Positions 55,934 to 64,000 of a DNA stretch of 64,000 nt are shown piece after piece; position 1 is the stretch's first letter, and every line of letters begins with the position of its first letter. The DNA lies in contig NZ_NJGV01000005.1 of the NCBI RefSeq assembly GCF_002213425.1, positions 124,001 to 188,000 of the forward strand, given 5' to 3'. This stretch comes from Herbaspirillum aquaticum. GTDB taxonomy: Bacteria > Pseudomonadota > Gammaproteobacteria > Burkholderiales > Burkholderiaceae_D. Position numbers and translations under genes: made by a program. Under the pieces are notes generated by a model. It saw only the letters and a program-made list of their open reading frames with translations. It was not told the origin of the DNA and did no database searches.

Positions 55934-57148
55934 GTGAACCATTTCAACTTCCAGCGCGGCCTCCTGTGGGCGTGCGCCGCGACCATCGTGAATCTTTCTG
56001 CGGGCGCAGCCCAGGCGCAGGACACCATCAAGATCGGCGAGATCAACAGCTACAAGGCGCAGCCAGCGTTCCTGGAGCCGTACCGCCGGGGCTGGGAGAT
56101 GGCCCTGGATGAAGTCAATGCCGCCGGTGGCGTGCTGGGCAAGAAGCTGGAAGTGATCGCCCGCGACGACAACGGCAACCCCGGCGACTCCGTGCGCGTG
56201 GCCGAAGAACTGATGGCGCGCGAGCGTGTGGCATTGCTCTTTGGTGGCTTCCTCTCCAATACCGGGCTGGCGCTGACCGATTACGCCAAACAGCACAAGG
56301 TCTTCTTCCTGGCGGCCGAGCCGCTGACCGACAAGATTGTCTGGCAGAACGGCAACAAGTACACCTACCGCCTGCGTCCCTCGACTTACATGCTGGTGGC
56401 CTCCGTGGTGAAGGAAGCTGCCAAGCTGAAGAAGAAGCGCTGGGCCATCGTCTATCCCAACTATGAATATGGCCAGTCTGCGGTGGCCAGCTTCAAGACC
56501 TTGCTCAAGCAAGCCCAGCCGGATGTGGAATTCGTGGCTGAACAAGCGCCGCCGCTGGGCAAGATCGATGCCGGTGCGGTCACGCAGGCGCTGGCCGATG
56601 CCAAACCGGATGCCATCTTCAACGCGCTGTTCGCTGCTGACCTGGGCAAGTTCGTGCGCGAAGGCAATACGCGCGGCCTGTTCGACCAGGTGGAGGTGGT
56701 GTCGCTGTTGACCGGCGAACCGGAATACCTCGATCCGCTGAAGAACGAAGCGCCGCAGAACTGGATCGTCACCGGCTATCCCTGGTATGCCATCAACACG
56801 CCCGAGCACAAGAAGTTCGTGGACGCCTACCGCAAGAAATTCAACGACACCCCGCGCAATGGTTCGCTGGTCGGCTATAGCGCCTTGATGTCCATCGTCG
56901 CCGGCATCAAGAAGGCGGGCAGCACCGATGCCGACAAGCTCGCCGCCGCCTTCTCGGGCCTGAAGGTGGAGACCCCCGTGGCTTCCATCGTCTATCGTCC
57001 GCAGGATCACCAGTCCACGCTGGGGGCTTTCGTGGGGCGTACCGGCCTCAAGGACGGCCGCGGCATCATGACCAGCTTCAGCTATGTGGACGGTGCCAGC
57101 CTGCAGTTGCCGGATGCCGAGGTCAAGAAGCTGCGCCCGGCCGATTGA
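55934..57148 (+). CDS. ABC transporter periplasmic binding protein, branched-chain amino acid (LivK) type
   Basis: 404 aa from GTG 55934 after AGAAGGGAATGAC. Signal peptide LLWACAATIVNLSAGAAQAQ. Mature part opens DTIKIGEINSYKAQPAFLEPYRRGWEMALDEVNAAGGVLGKKLEVIARDDNGNPGDSVRVAEEL, the peripheral-binding-protein fold of HAAT systems. The ligand may be an amino acid, amide or aromatic acid. It is first in an operon with permease and two ATPase genes. Confidence 0.92.
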   Translation: MNHFNFQRGLLWACAATIVNLSAGAAQAQDTIKIGEINSYKAQPAFLEPYRRGWEMALDEVNAAGGVLGKKLEVIARDDNGNPGDSVRVAEELMARERVALLFGGFLSNTGLALTDYAKQHKVFFLAAEPLTDKIVWQNGNKYTYRLRPSTYMLVASVVKEAAKLKKKRWAIVYPNYEYGQSAVASFKTLLKQAQPDVEFVAEQAPPLGKIDAGAVTQALADAKPDAIFNALFAADLGKFVREGNTRGLFDQVEVVSLLTGEPEYLDPLKNEAPQNWIVTGYPWYAINTPEHKKFVDAYRKKFNDTPRNGSLVGYSALMSIVAGIKKAGSTDADKLAAAFSGLKVETPVASIVYRPQDHQSTLGAFVGRTGLKDGRGIMTSFSYVDGASLQLPDAEVKKLRPAD

Positions 57149-57196
57149 TCCGCACACTGATCGTGTCCTTGTCCGCCTGCGGCCAGTCCTGATGCC

Positions 57197-59089
57197 ATGA
57201 CGCTTGCCAGTCTCACCGTCCAGCTGCTCAATGGCCTGGCCGATGCTTCCGCGATGTTCCTGGTGGCGGCGGGCCTGTCGCTGATCTTCGGCGTCACCCG
57301 CATCGTCAATTTCGCGCATGGCTCTTTCTATATGCTGGGGCTGTATGTGGCCTACAGCCTGGTGGAGCGCTTGGGCAGCACGGCCCTCGGTTTCTGGGGC
57401 GCACTGCTGCTGGCCGCGCTCACCGTGGCCGCGCTTGGTGCCGTGGTGGAAGTGCTGGTGCTGCGCCGCATCTATCGTGCGCCGGAACTGTTCCAACTGC
57501 TGGCCACCTTCGCCCTGGTACTGATCATCAAGGACGCCGCGCTCTGGATCTGGGGCCCGGAAGACCTGTTCGGCCCACGTGCGCCGGGACTCACCGGTGC
57601 CGTGCATCTGCTGGGACGGCGCCTGCCGCAGTATGACCTCCTGCTCATCGTGATCGGCCCGCTGGTGTTCGGGCTGCTGTGGCTGCTGCTCAACCGCACG
57701 CGCTGGGGCACGCTCATCCGCGCGGCCACCCAGGACCGTGAAATGCTGGGCGCACTGGGCGTGAACCAGGCCTGGCTGTTCACTGCCGTCTTTGCGCTGG
57801 GCTGCTTCCTGGCTGGACTGGGCGGCGCCCTGCAGGGACCACGCATGCCGGCCAACCTGGCCCTGGATCTCGATACCATCGGCAATGCCTTCGTGGTGGT
57901 GGTGGTCGGTGGCATGGGCTCGCTTGGCGGCGCATTTGCCGCCGCCTTGCTGATCGCGGAGGTCAAGGCGCTGTGCATCGCACTGGGCAATGTCTCCCTG
58001 TTCGGCATCGAGGTCTCGCTCTCTCGCCTCACCCTGGTCGTGGAATTCCTGGTGATGGCGGCCATCCTGGTGATGCGCCCCTGGGGCCTGTTCGGCAAAC
58101 CGCTGGCACTGGTGCGCAGCGGGGCCGGCCATGACGCGCCCCTGCGCGCAGCCGGCCGCAAGACCCGCCTGGCGGGGTGGGCTGCGCTGCTGGCCTTGCT
58201 GGCCCTGCCTTTGCTGGCGACCCGGTTCCCCTATCTGCCGGTGCTGATGGTGGAGATCCTGATCGCCGTCCTCTTTGCCGCCAGCCTGCATTTCCTGATG
58301 GGGCCGGGCGGCATGGTGTCGTTTGGTCACGCGGCCTATTTCGGCCTGGGGGCCTATGCGGCGGCACTGGTCACGTTGAAACTGCAGTGGCCGATGCCGC
58401 TGGCCATGCTCGCCGGCGCGCTCGCGGCCATGGCCGGGGCCATCCTGTTCGGCTGGTTCTGCGTGCGCCTGTCGGGCGTCTATCTGGCCATGCTCACGCT
58501 GGCGTTTGCCCAGATCGTCTGGGCCACCATTTTCCAGTGGGACGACCTCACCGGCGGCAGCAACGGGCTGGTCGGGATTCGTCCCGCCGACGCGCTGGCC
58601 TCGCCCTTGGCGTATTACTACCTGGCCCTGGCCTGCGCCGCCCTGGGCGTGCATCTCCTGCGGCGCGTGATCCATGCACCGTTCGGGCTGGCCTTGCGCG
58701 CCGCGCGCGATGCGGCCGGGCGCGCCGAGTCGCTGGGCATGGACGTGCGCAGCCTGCAATGGGGTGGCTTTGCCATCGCCGGATTGTTCTGCGGGCTGGC
58801 CGGTGTGCTGTTCGCATTTTCCAAAGGCAGCATCTCGCCGGAAGTGGCCAGTGTGGGGCGCTCGGTCGATGGCCTGGTCATGGTCTTGCTGGGCGGCGTG
58901 CAAAGCCTGCTGGGCCCCTTGCTGGGGGCGGCACTGTTTACTTGGCTGCAAGATCTGGTGGCGCGTGAGACCGATTACTGGCGCGCCTTGCTGGGTGGCG
59001 TGATTCTGTTGCTGGTACTGCTGTTCCCGGGTGGCGTCGCAGGTGCATGGGGCGGCGTGCGTCCGTCCGCGAAGGAGGAGGGCGCATGA
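57197..59089 (+). CDS. Fused LivH-LivM type ABC permease
   Basis: 630 aa, about twice a single permease. Residues 1-295 are LivH-like (LLNGLADASAMFLVAAGLSLIFGVTRIVNFAHGSFYMLG; EMLGALGVNQAWLF coupling loop). Residues about 315-620 are LivM-like (MGPGGMVSFGHAAYFGLGAYAAALV; ESLGMDVRSLQWGGFAIAGLFCGLAGVLFAF). One chain therefore supplies both membrane halves. Coding is continuous with no frameshift scar. It overlaps the next ATPase gene by 4 bp. Confidence 0.93.
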   Translation: MTLASLTVQLLNGLADASAMFLVAAGLSLIFGVTRIVNFAHGSFYMLGLYVAYSLVERLGSTALGFWGALLLAALTVAALGAVVEVLVLRRIYRAPELFQLLATFALVLIIKDAALWIWGPEDLFGPRAPGLTGAVHLLGRRLPQYDLLLIVIGPLVFGLLWLLLNRTRWGTLIRAATQDREMLGALGVNQAWLFTAVFALGCFLAGLGGALQGPRMPANLALDLDTIGNAFVVVVVGGMGSLGGAFAAALLIAEVKALCIALGNVSLFGIEVSLSRLTLVVEFLVMAAILVMRPWGLFGKPLALVRSGAGHDAPLRAAGRKTRLAGWAALLALLALPLLATRFPYLPVLMVEILIAVLFAASLHFLMGPGGMVSFGHAAYFGLGAYAAALVTLKLQWPMPLAMLAGALAAMAGAILFGWFCVRLSGVYLAMLTLAFAQIVWATIFQWDDLTGGSNGLVGIRPADALASPLAYYYLALACAALGVHLLRRVIHAPFGLALRAARDAAGRAESLGMDVRSLQWGGFAIAGLFCGLAGVLFAFSKGSISPEVASVGRSVDGLVMVLLGGVQSLLGPLLGAALFTWLQDLVARETDYWRALLGGVILLLVLLFPGGVAGAWGGVRPSAKEEGA

Positions 59090-59847
59090 GCCTGCTGCAA
59101 GTCGATGGCCTGCGCAAGTCTTTCGGGGGCGTGGCTGCGCTCGATGGCGTGTCCTTCGCGCTGCCGGCCGGGCAGATGCTGGCGCTGATCGGGCCCAACG
59201 GCGCCGGCAAGTCGACCTGCTTCAATGTCATCAACGGCCAGCTGCGCCCCGATGCCGGACGTGTCCTGCTTGATGGTCAAGACATCGCCGGCCTCGACGC
59301 CCGCCGTATCTGGCGGCGTGGGGTGGGACGCACCTTCCAGGTCTCGGCCGCCTTTGCCTCGCTCACCGTCCTGGAAAACGTCCAGGCGGCCTTGCTCTCG
59401 CATCATCGCCGGCTGTGGCAATTGTGGCGTCCGGCGGCGGCCTGCCTGCGCGAACAAGCCATGGACCTGCTCGCCCAGGTTGGCATGGCCGACCAGGCAG
59501 GGCGCGCCTGCGGCGTGCTGGCCTATGGCGACATCAAACGCGTGGAATTGGCCATGGCGCTGTCCAATGCGCCGCGCCTGCTGCTGATGGATGAACCGAC
59601 GGCCGGCATGGCCCCGCGCGAGCGACAGGCGTTGATGGCCCTCACGCGCCGTCTGGTCAGCGAACGCGGCTTGTCGGTGCTGTTTACGGAGCACAGCATG
59701 GATGTGGTGTTCGCCTTTGCCGACGAGATCATCGTGCTGGCGCGCGGCCAGTTGATCGCACAAGGCAAGCCGGACGCGGTACGCCAGGATGCCCGCGTGC
59801 GCGAGGTCTATTTCGGTTCCGGCGCCAGTTTCGGGAGTGCTGCATGA
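59086..59847 (+). CDS. ABC transporter ATPase, LivG type
   Basis: 253 aa from ATG 59086. Walker A GPNGAGKST, LivG block FNVINGQLRPDAGRVLLDGQDIAGLDARRIWRRGVGRTFQV, a degenerate signature LAYGDIKRVELAMAL in place of LSGG, Walker B LLLMDEPTAGM, and H-loop FTEHSMDVVFAFAD. It energises the permease at 57197 with the LivF-type partner. Confidence 0.93.
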   Translation: MSLLQVDGLRKSFGGVAALDGVSFALPAGQMLALIGPNGAGKSTCFNVINGQLRPDAGRVLLDGQDIAGLDARRIWRRGVGRTFQVSAAFASLTVLENVQAALLSHHRRLWQLWRPAAACLREQAMDLLAQVGMADQAGRACGVLAYGDIKRVELAMALSNAPRLLLMDEPTAGMAPRERQALMALTRRLVSERGLSVLFTEHSMDVVFAFADEIIVLARGQLIAQGKPDAVRQDARVREVYFGSGASFGSAA

Positions 59848-60497
59848 GGCCGCCCTTGCTGCAAGTGCAGGGCTTGCATGCCTACTATGGGCAGGCGCAT
59901 ATCCTGTTTGATCTCTCGCTGGAAGTCGGACGCGGCGAAGTGGTCGCACTCACCGGCCCCAACGGCGCGGGCAAGTCCACCACGCTCAAAGCGCTGATGG
60001 GCCTGCTCGAAGGCACGCAGGGCAAGGTCTCCCTGGACGGACGTGACATCACGCCCCTGGCCCCTTTCCGGCGCGCAAGGCTGGGGCTGGGCTTCGTCCC
60101 CGAGGACCGGCGCATCTTCACTGAACTGAGCGTGCTGCAGAACCTGGAGACCGGCCGCCAGCCGCCCCGCCCAGGTGTTCCAGGGTGGACCCCGCAGGCG
60201 CTCTTCGCGCTTTTCCCCAACCTGGGCGCCATGCCCCATCGCCCTGGCGGACGCATGAGCGGCGGCGAGCAGCAGATGCTCACCATCGCCCGCACGCTCA
60301 TGGGCAATCCTGCGTTGCTGCTATTGGACGAACCGTCTGAAGGCGTGGCGCCCGTCATCGTCGAGCAGATGGCCCGCATGATCCTGCAATTGAAGCAGCG
60401 CGGCATGTCGATCCTGTTGTGCGAGCAGAATACGCACTTCGCGGCCATGGTCAGCGACCGTTCTTATACGCTGGATCAAGGCCGCTTGTTGACGTAG
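59844..60497 (+). CDS. ABC transporter ATPase, LivF type
   Basis: 217 aa, slightly shorter than typical LivF (about 235). Walker A GPNGAGKST, signature MSGGEQQMLTIARTL, Walker B LLLLDEPSEGVAP and LCEQNTHFAAMVSDRSYTLDQGRL, which is typical of LivF. It overlaps the LivG-type gene by 4 bp and ends the operon. Confidence 0.93.
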   Translation: MRPPLLQVQGLHAYYGQAHILFDLSLEVGRGEVVALTGPNGAGKSTTLKALMGLLEGTQGKVSLDGRDITPLAPFRRARLGLGFVPEDRRIFTELSVLQNLETGRQPPRPGVPGWTPQALFALFPNLGAMPHRPGGRMSGGEQQMLTIARTLMGNPALLLLDEPSEGVAPVIVEQMARMILQLKQRGMSILLCEQNTHFAAMVSDRSYTLDQGRLLT

Positions 60498-60705
60498 GAA
60501 AGCACGACACCGCGGCCAGCTCATCCATGGGAATCCCGCCTGTGGCAAGGCTGGCGACAGGCAGGCAAAAAGATGTAACAGGCCACTCGCGTTCCTGTTG
60601 CAAATCGCGGGGAACCGATGAGGTACTCCGTGTCCAAACTCCTGAAAGCAGCTCGCTTCCCGTTGCCTCACTGCAACCGAAAACAGCCAAACGGAGAAAA
60701 ATACA

Positions 60706-62346
60706 ATGCCCACATTCGCCAGGCACCCCACGGTGCATTGGCCTGCCGACGACTTCAATGATGCAGGAATACGTAACGACCACGCCAAGGTCGCGGTAGG
60801 CGATGACGCCAACGATATCTTTTTTGCCGCCGTCGAAATGACGCGCATGCCGATGATCGTGTCGGATCCGAACCGGCCTGACAACCCGATCATCTTCGTC
60901 AACAATGCCTTCATCAACATGACCGGCTACAGCCGCGCCGAAGTGGTGGGCAAGAATTGCCGCTTCCTGCAAGGCCCGGAAACCGACATGTCGGTCGTGG
61001 CGCAGGTCCGCGAAGCCGTGGCCGAGCGCCGCGAAATCGCCACCGAACTGCTGAACTACCGCAAGAACGGCTCCACCTTCTGGAATGCGCTCTTCATTTC
61101 CCCGGTCTATGACCAGCATGGCGAGCTGAAGTATTTTTTCAGTTCCCAACTGGACATCAGCCGCCGCCGCGACGCCGAGCAGGCGCTGGGCCAGGCGCGC
61201 AAGATGGAGGCGCTGGGCCAGCTGACCGGCGGTATCGCGCACGACTTCAACAACCTCCTGCAGGTCATCAGCGGCTACCTGGACATCATCAACCTGGCCC
61301 TGCGCAGCGACAAGCCCGACCTCGACCGCGTGGCGCGCAGTACGGACAGCATCCGCAAGGCGTCCGGCAAGGCCGCCATGCTGACCCAGCAATTGCTGGC
61401 CTTCGCCCGCAAGCAGCGGCTGGAGGGGCGCACCATCAACCTCAATTCGCTCACGGAGGGTTTTACCGATCTCGTGCAGCGCACGCTCGGTGGCGACATC
61501 GAAGTACAAACCGAGCTGGGTCAAGGCTTGTGGAATTGCCGCGTCGATCCGACCCAGATGGAAGTGGCGCTGCTGAACGTGCTCATCAATGCGCGCGACG
61601 CGATGTCCGGCAAGGGAACGGTGCGCATCCATACAAGCAATGAAGACCTGACTTCTGAAGATCGGGCGATCCAGCTGGGCGTGAAACCCGGCCTCTATGT
61701 ATGCATCGCCGTTTCCGACAACGGCCCCGGCATTCCGCCCGACATCCTGCCGCGCGTGATGGATCCCTTCTTCACGACCAAGGACGAAGGCAAGGGCACA
61801 GGGCTGGGATTGTCGATGGTGTATGGCTTCGTGAAGCAGTCCGGCGGTTCGGTGCGGATTTCATCGGGCATGGACCGTGGCACGACCGTCTCGATCTACT
61901 TCCCGGCCACGCAGGACCAGGTCGGCGGCGCCTTCGAGTACGACAACCGCACCCATAGCCAGGGTGGCCACGAGCACGTTCTGGTGGTAGACGATAGAAT
62001 CGAGGTCGCCGAGCTGGCCCAGGCGATGCTGGAGAGCCTGGGTTACCGTGTCAGCATGGTCAACTCGCCGACGCAAGCCCTGCAGGTCCTGCGTTCGGAG
62101 CCGAAGGTGGACCTGCTGTTCACCGACCTGATCATGCCCGGCAGCATGAATGGGGTGGTACTGGCGCGGGAGGCCCGGCGCATGATACCTTCCATCAAAA
62201 TTTTATTAACTACCGGTTATGCCAGTGAGTCGATAGAGCGGCATGGCGCCGATGGCGAGTTTGCCGTCATCGACAAGCCTTATCGCCACGATGAACTGGC
62301 CCGAAAGATCCGCATTGTCCTCGACGGCGCCACTGGCGTGAGCTGA
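60706..62346 (+). CDS. LOV-domain blue-light hybrid histidine kinase
   Basis: 546 aa; ATG follows GGAGAAAAATACA. LOV domain (about 38-150) with the photoactive Cys85 in GKNCRFLQGPETD and FMN-binding RKNGSTFWNALFISPVYD. A J-alpha-like linker leads to HisKA with His179 in GGIAHDFNNLLQ, HATPase ([22 protein letters not shown]), and a C-terminal receiver with Asp474 in FTDLIMPG. It should be a cytoplasmic photoreceptor whose phosphoryl group ends on its own receiver. No output gene is adjacent. The 208 bp upstream region has an ACAGGC/GCCTGT inverted pair but no clear operator. Confidence 0.93.
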   Translation: MPTFARHPTVHWPADDFNDAGIRNDHAKVAVGDDANDIFFAAVEMTRMPMIVSDPNRPDNPIIFVNNAFINMTGYSRAEVVGKNCRFLQGPETDMSVVAQVREAVAERREIATELLNYRKNGSTFWNALFISPVYDQHGELKYFFSSQLDISRRRDAEQALGQARKMEALGQLTGGIAHDFNNLLQVISGYLDIINLALRSDKPDLDRVARSTDSIRKASGKAAMLTQQLLAFARKQRLEGRTINLNSLTEGFTDLVQRTLGGDIEVQTELGQGLWNCRVDPTQMEVALLNVLINARDAMSGKGTVRIHTSNEDLTSEDRAIQLGVKPGLYVCIAVSDNGPGIPPDILPRVMDPFFTTKDEGKGTGLGLSMVYGFVKQSGGSVRISSGMDRGTTVSIYFPATQDQVGGAFEYDNRTHSQGGHEHVLVVDDRIEVAELAQAMLESLGYRVSMVNSPTQALQVLRSEPKVDLLFTDLIMPGSMNGVVLAREARRMIPSIKILLTTGYASESIERHGADGEFAVIDKPYRHDELARKIRIVLDGATGVS

Positions 62347-62402
62347 AAAAAATAACAACAAGTCGTCCGTACACGTGCCCTCACACGAAGGGGAGTCGTC
62401 CC

Positions 62403-63011
62403 ATGCAATTGGATCACCTGCTGGCCAAGGCGCAGTCCTTGGCCTATCGGATCTCGGCCGAATACAACGGCCAGCCGCTGCCCGATGACCGCCGTGCCTG
62501 CGCCGCCATCGGCTGCCTCACCGTGGCCCAGCAGCACCACTGCGGCATCATCCTGCTGCTGCGCAATGACATGCCGGTGCACGCCTCGGCCTTTGCCTTG
62601 ATCGGTCCCCAGATCGAAACCGCATTCAATGCCCTCTGGCTGTGGTACTGCGCTACTGAGGAGGAGATCACGCGCTATCTCTCGGATGGCAGCGGCAAGA
62701 GCATGCGCCAGCTGGTCACCCAAGTCGACAGCGCACTGGCCGGGCGTGATGGCCAGGAGGCGGCCATCGTGCGCGGTCACTGGGCGCGCCTGAGCGACTT
62801 CGTGTTTTCCGGCGAACGCCGCATCCGCCGCTGGCTCGACGCCAATGAGGTCGATGCCCTGTATTCCGAAGAGGCCGTCACCGAACTGGTGGAGCTGTCC
62901 AATTCGATGGCCGAGCTGGGACTGGCCAGCTATCGCACCATCCATGACAAGCATTTCACGGCGGTGCGCAATGAGCTCGCCCGTGGCCTCAGGGTGGATC
63001 AGGCCAAGTAA
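62403..63011 (+). CDS. Uncharacterised helical protein
   Basis: 202 aa; ATG follows AAGGGGAGTCGTCCC. Mostly alpha-helical, cytoplasmic, no signal peptide or membrane segment. Notable parts are ACAAIGCLTVAQQHHCGIILLLRNDMPVHASAFALIGPQIETAFNALWLWYCATEEEITRYLSDG and YRTIHDKHFTAVRNEL, with several His residues. It resembles small uncharacterised families of proteobacterial genomic islands, but I cannot name one with confidence. It lies 56 bp after the LOV kinase and its end overlaps the convergent bioD end by 23 bp. Confidence 0.7.
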   Translation: MQLDHLLAKAQSLAYRISAEYNGQPLPDDRRACAAIGCLTVAQQHHCGIILLLRNDMPVHASAFALIGPQIETAFNALWLWYCATEEEITRYLSDGSGKSMRQLVTQVDSALAGRDGQEAAIVRGHWARLSDFVFSGERRIRRWLDANEVDALYSEEAVTELVELSNSMAELGLASYRTIHDKHFTAVRNELARGLRVDQAK

Positions 63012-63669
63012 GACGCGCAGCAGCCTGCGCCGCCGTCATGCCCGGCAACCACGGCAGACGGCCCAGCAGCGGCGCCCGCAGGCGCTGGATGAGCGACGCC
63101 ACCATGGCCTCACCCTGTTTTTCTCCCGCATCGATATGGTTGGCGACCCAGCCGGCCAGGCGCAAGCCCCGGGCACGGATGGCCTGCGCGCTGAGCAAGG
63201 CGTGATTGATGCAGCCCAGGCGGATGCCCACCACCAGCACCACCGGCAAGCCCAGTCGCACTGCCAGGTCATCGCTGTTGTGCTCGGCATTGAGCGGCAC
63301 CATGAAGCCTCCCGCACCTTCCACCACCAGGACATCGCAGGACGATTGCAACTGCGCATGGCATTGCAGCAGGTGTTCCAGCGTGACCTGCACGCCTTCT
63401 TGCGCCGCCGCGATATGCGGCGCCGTGGCCTGACGCAGCAGGTAGGGGTTGACCAGCTGCGTCGGCAAGGCGGCATTGGAGGCGGCCTGCAAGGCTTGCA
63501 CATCCTCGTTGCACCACACGCCCTCATGCAGGAAAGCCCCCGAGGCCACCGGCTTCATGCCGCCGGCCCGCAAGCCGCTTGCCGCATGCAGGTGGATCAG
63601 TGCGCAGGCCACCAGCGTCTTGCCTACGCCGGTATCGGTACCGGTGACGAAACAGCTGCGGCCGTTCAT
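62989..63669 (-). CDS. bioD: Dethiobiotin synthetase
   Basis: 226 aa. Closes the ureido ring of biotin from 7,8-diaminopelargonate, CO2 and ATP. P-loop FVTGTDTGVGKT, MKPVASGA with the catalytic Lys, VVEGAGGFMVPLN and GIRLGCINHALLSAQAI. It overlaps the upstream bioA gene by 4 bp and is probably cotranscribed with it. Its 3' end overlaps the gene at 62403 on the other strand. Confidence 0.95.
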   Translation of the reverse strand: MNGRSCFVTGTDTGVGKTLVACALIHLHAASGLRAGGMKPVASGAFLHEGVWCNEDVQALQAASNAALPTQLVNPYLLRQATAPHIAAAQEGVQVTLEHLLQCHAQLQSSCDVLVVEGAGGFMVPLNAEHNSDDLAVRLGLPVVLVVGIRLGCINHALLSAQAIRARGLRLAGWVANHIDAGEKQGEAMVASLIQRLRAPLLGRLPWLPGMTAAQAAARLTWPDPP

Positions 63670-64000
63670 GCCTTCTCCTTCCCACTGAGTGCCGCATCGA
63701 AAGCGGCATGCAGCCGTTCACCCAGCCACTGCGCCTGCTGAGCGTCGATGATGTACGGCGGCATCACATAGAGCGCGGTACCGATCGGGCGTACCAGTAG
63801 TTCGCGCTGCGCGGCTTCCCGGGCAAGCCGGCGTGGGAACGCCGCTGCTGTTGCCGCATCGTCGATGCGCGCATCACAGGCCCAGATCATGCCGCGCTGG
63901 CGCACGTGCTGCACGCGGGCATCCTGTGCCAGCGGCTGCAGGGCTTGCGCCAGCAGCGCGGCGATGCGGCCGTTGCGTTCGATCACCTGGTCCTGCTCGA
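63666..64000 (-). CDS. bioA: Adenosylmethionine-8-amino-7-oxononanoate aminotransferase, C-terminal part
   Basis: Only the last 110 or so residues are in the window; the gene continues past base 64000. The visible part, HVRQRGMIWACDARID... and ARREAAQRELLVRPIGTALYVMPPYIIDAQQAQWLGERL, is the C-terminal domain of the PLP-dependent class III aminotransferases, where RPIGTALYVMPPY is typical of BioA. Coupling to bioD supports the assignment. Confidence 0.9.
   Translation of the reverse strand, partial: EQDQVIERNGRIAALLAQALQPLAQDARVQHVRQRGMIWACDARIDDAATAAAFPRRLAREAAQRELLVRPIGTALYVMPPYIIDAQQAQWLGERLHAAFDAALSGKEKA

Noticed and set aside
53596-56046. 816-codon minus-strand frame opposite regB and regA
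   Set aside because: Antisense shadow across three recognised plus-strand genes.
55916-58951. 1011-codon minus-strand frame opposite the ABC transporter genes
   Set aside because: Antisense to binding protein and permease genes with strong motifs; composition of a shadow frame.

Overview
The window is a 64 kb piece of high-GC chromosome with dense coding, short intergenic gaps and many 1-4 nt ATGA/TGATG overlaps. Gene content and protein style point to a betaproteobacterium of the Oxalobacteraceae, most like Herbaspirillum. This rests on recognition of the proteins, not on a database search. No rRNA, tRNA, CRISPR array or prophage was seen. About 55 protein genes are supported. Most of the long antisense reading frames are shadows of real genes.

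Layout. 1-3.5 kb: 3' part of a multi-PAS hybrid kinase. 3.6-7.7 kb: an orphan PAAR protein, then a TonB-dependent siderophore receptor with a PepSY membrane protein. 7.7-10.1 kb: universal stress protein, VOC protein and a GhrA-like 2-hydroxyacid dehydrogenase. 10.1-18.4 kb (minus): tripartite RND efflux operon (outer-membrane factor, adaptor, pump) followed by its own OmpR-type regulator and heavy-metal-type sensor kinase, with a CusR-type palindrome upstream. 18.5-21.2 kb: HTH-citrate-synthase fusion divergent from a permuted-looking CaiB/BaiF CoA-transferase around a 17 bp palindrome. 21.2-23.4 kb: signal peptidase I, a TetR regulator without an AUG/GUG/UUG start, a promoter plus three-hairpin non-coding element, and a small membrane protein. 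23.4-27.6 kb (minus): SDR dehydrogenase, small acidic protein, phospholipase D-VTT fusion, EEP phosphodiesterase.

28-33.2 kb: a compact chemosensory-like operon: membrane HAMP-PAS-Hpt-CheA-type kinase, minimal MCP-like protein, two CheX-like proteins ending in the same six residues, and a CheY. 33.4-33.9 kb: BrnT/BrnA toxin-antitoxin. 33.9-37.2 kb (minus): PPC/DUF296 protein, a CLC-F-type fluoride transporter with a fluoride riboswitch and promoter, and a cupin. 37.3-41.1 kb: DUF72, then queE, queD, tadA, ldcA. 41.2-47 kb: DUF1439-like protein, ABC-F ATPase (YbiT type), nadA-nadC and a zinc-ribbon metallopeptidase. 47-48.4 kb: MFS transporter. 48.45-48.72 kb: a 268 bp fold-back element with perfect 27 bp terminal inverted repeats.

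48.8-55.8 kb: cyoABCD quinol oxidase (CyoD with His- and Met-rich tails), a SURF1 assembly factor and a RegB/RegA redox two-component system in one stretch, which suggests a self-contained respiratory module. 55.9-60.5 kb: branched-chain-amino-acid-type ABC importer with a fused LivH-LivM permease. 60.7-62.3 kb: LOV blue-light hybrid kinase. 62.4-64 kb: uncharacterised protein, then bioD and partial bioA on the minus strand.

The best candidates for new biology are the 28-33.2 kb signalling operon with its paired C-terminal peptides, the CusR-box-controlled RND/two-component operon, the phased TACAGT array near 35.0 kb, and the RNA element at 22.7-22.93 kb.
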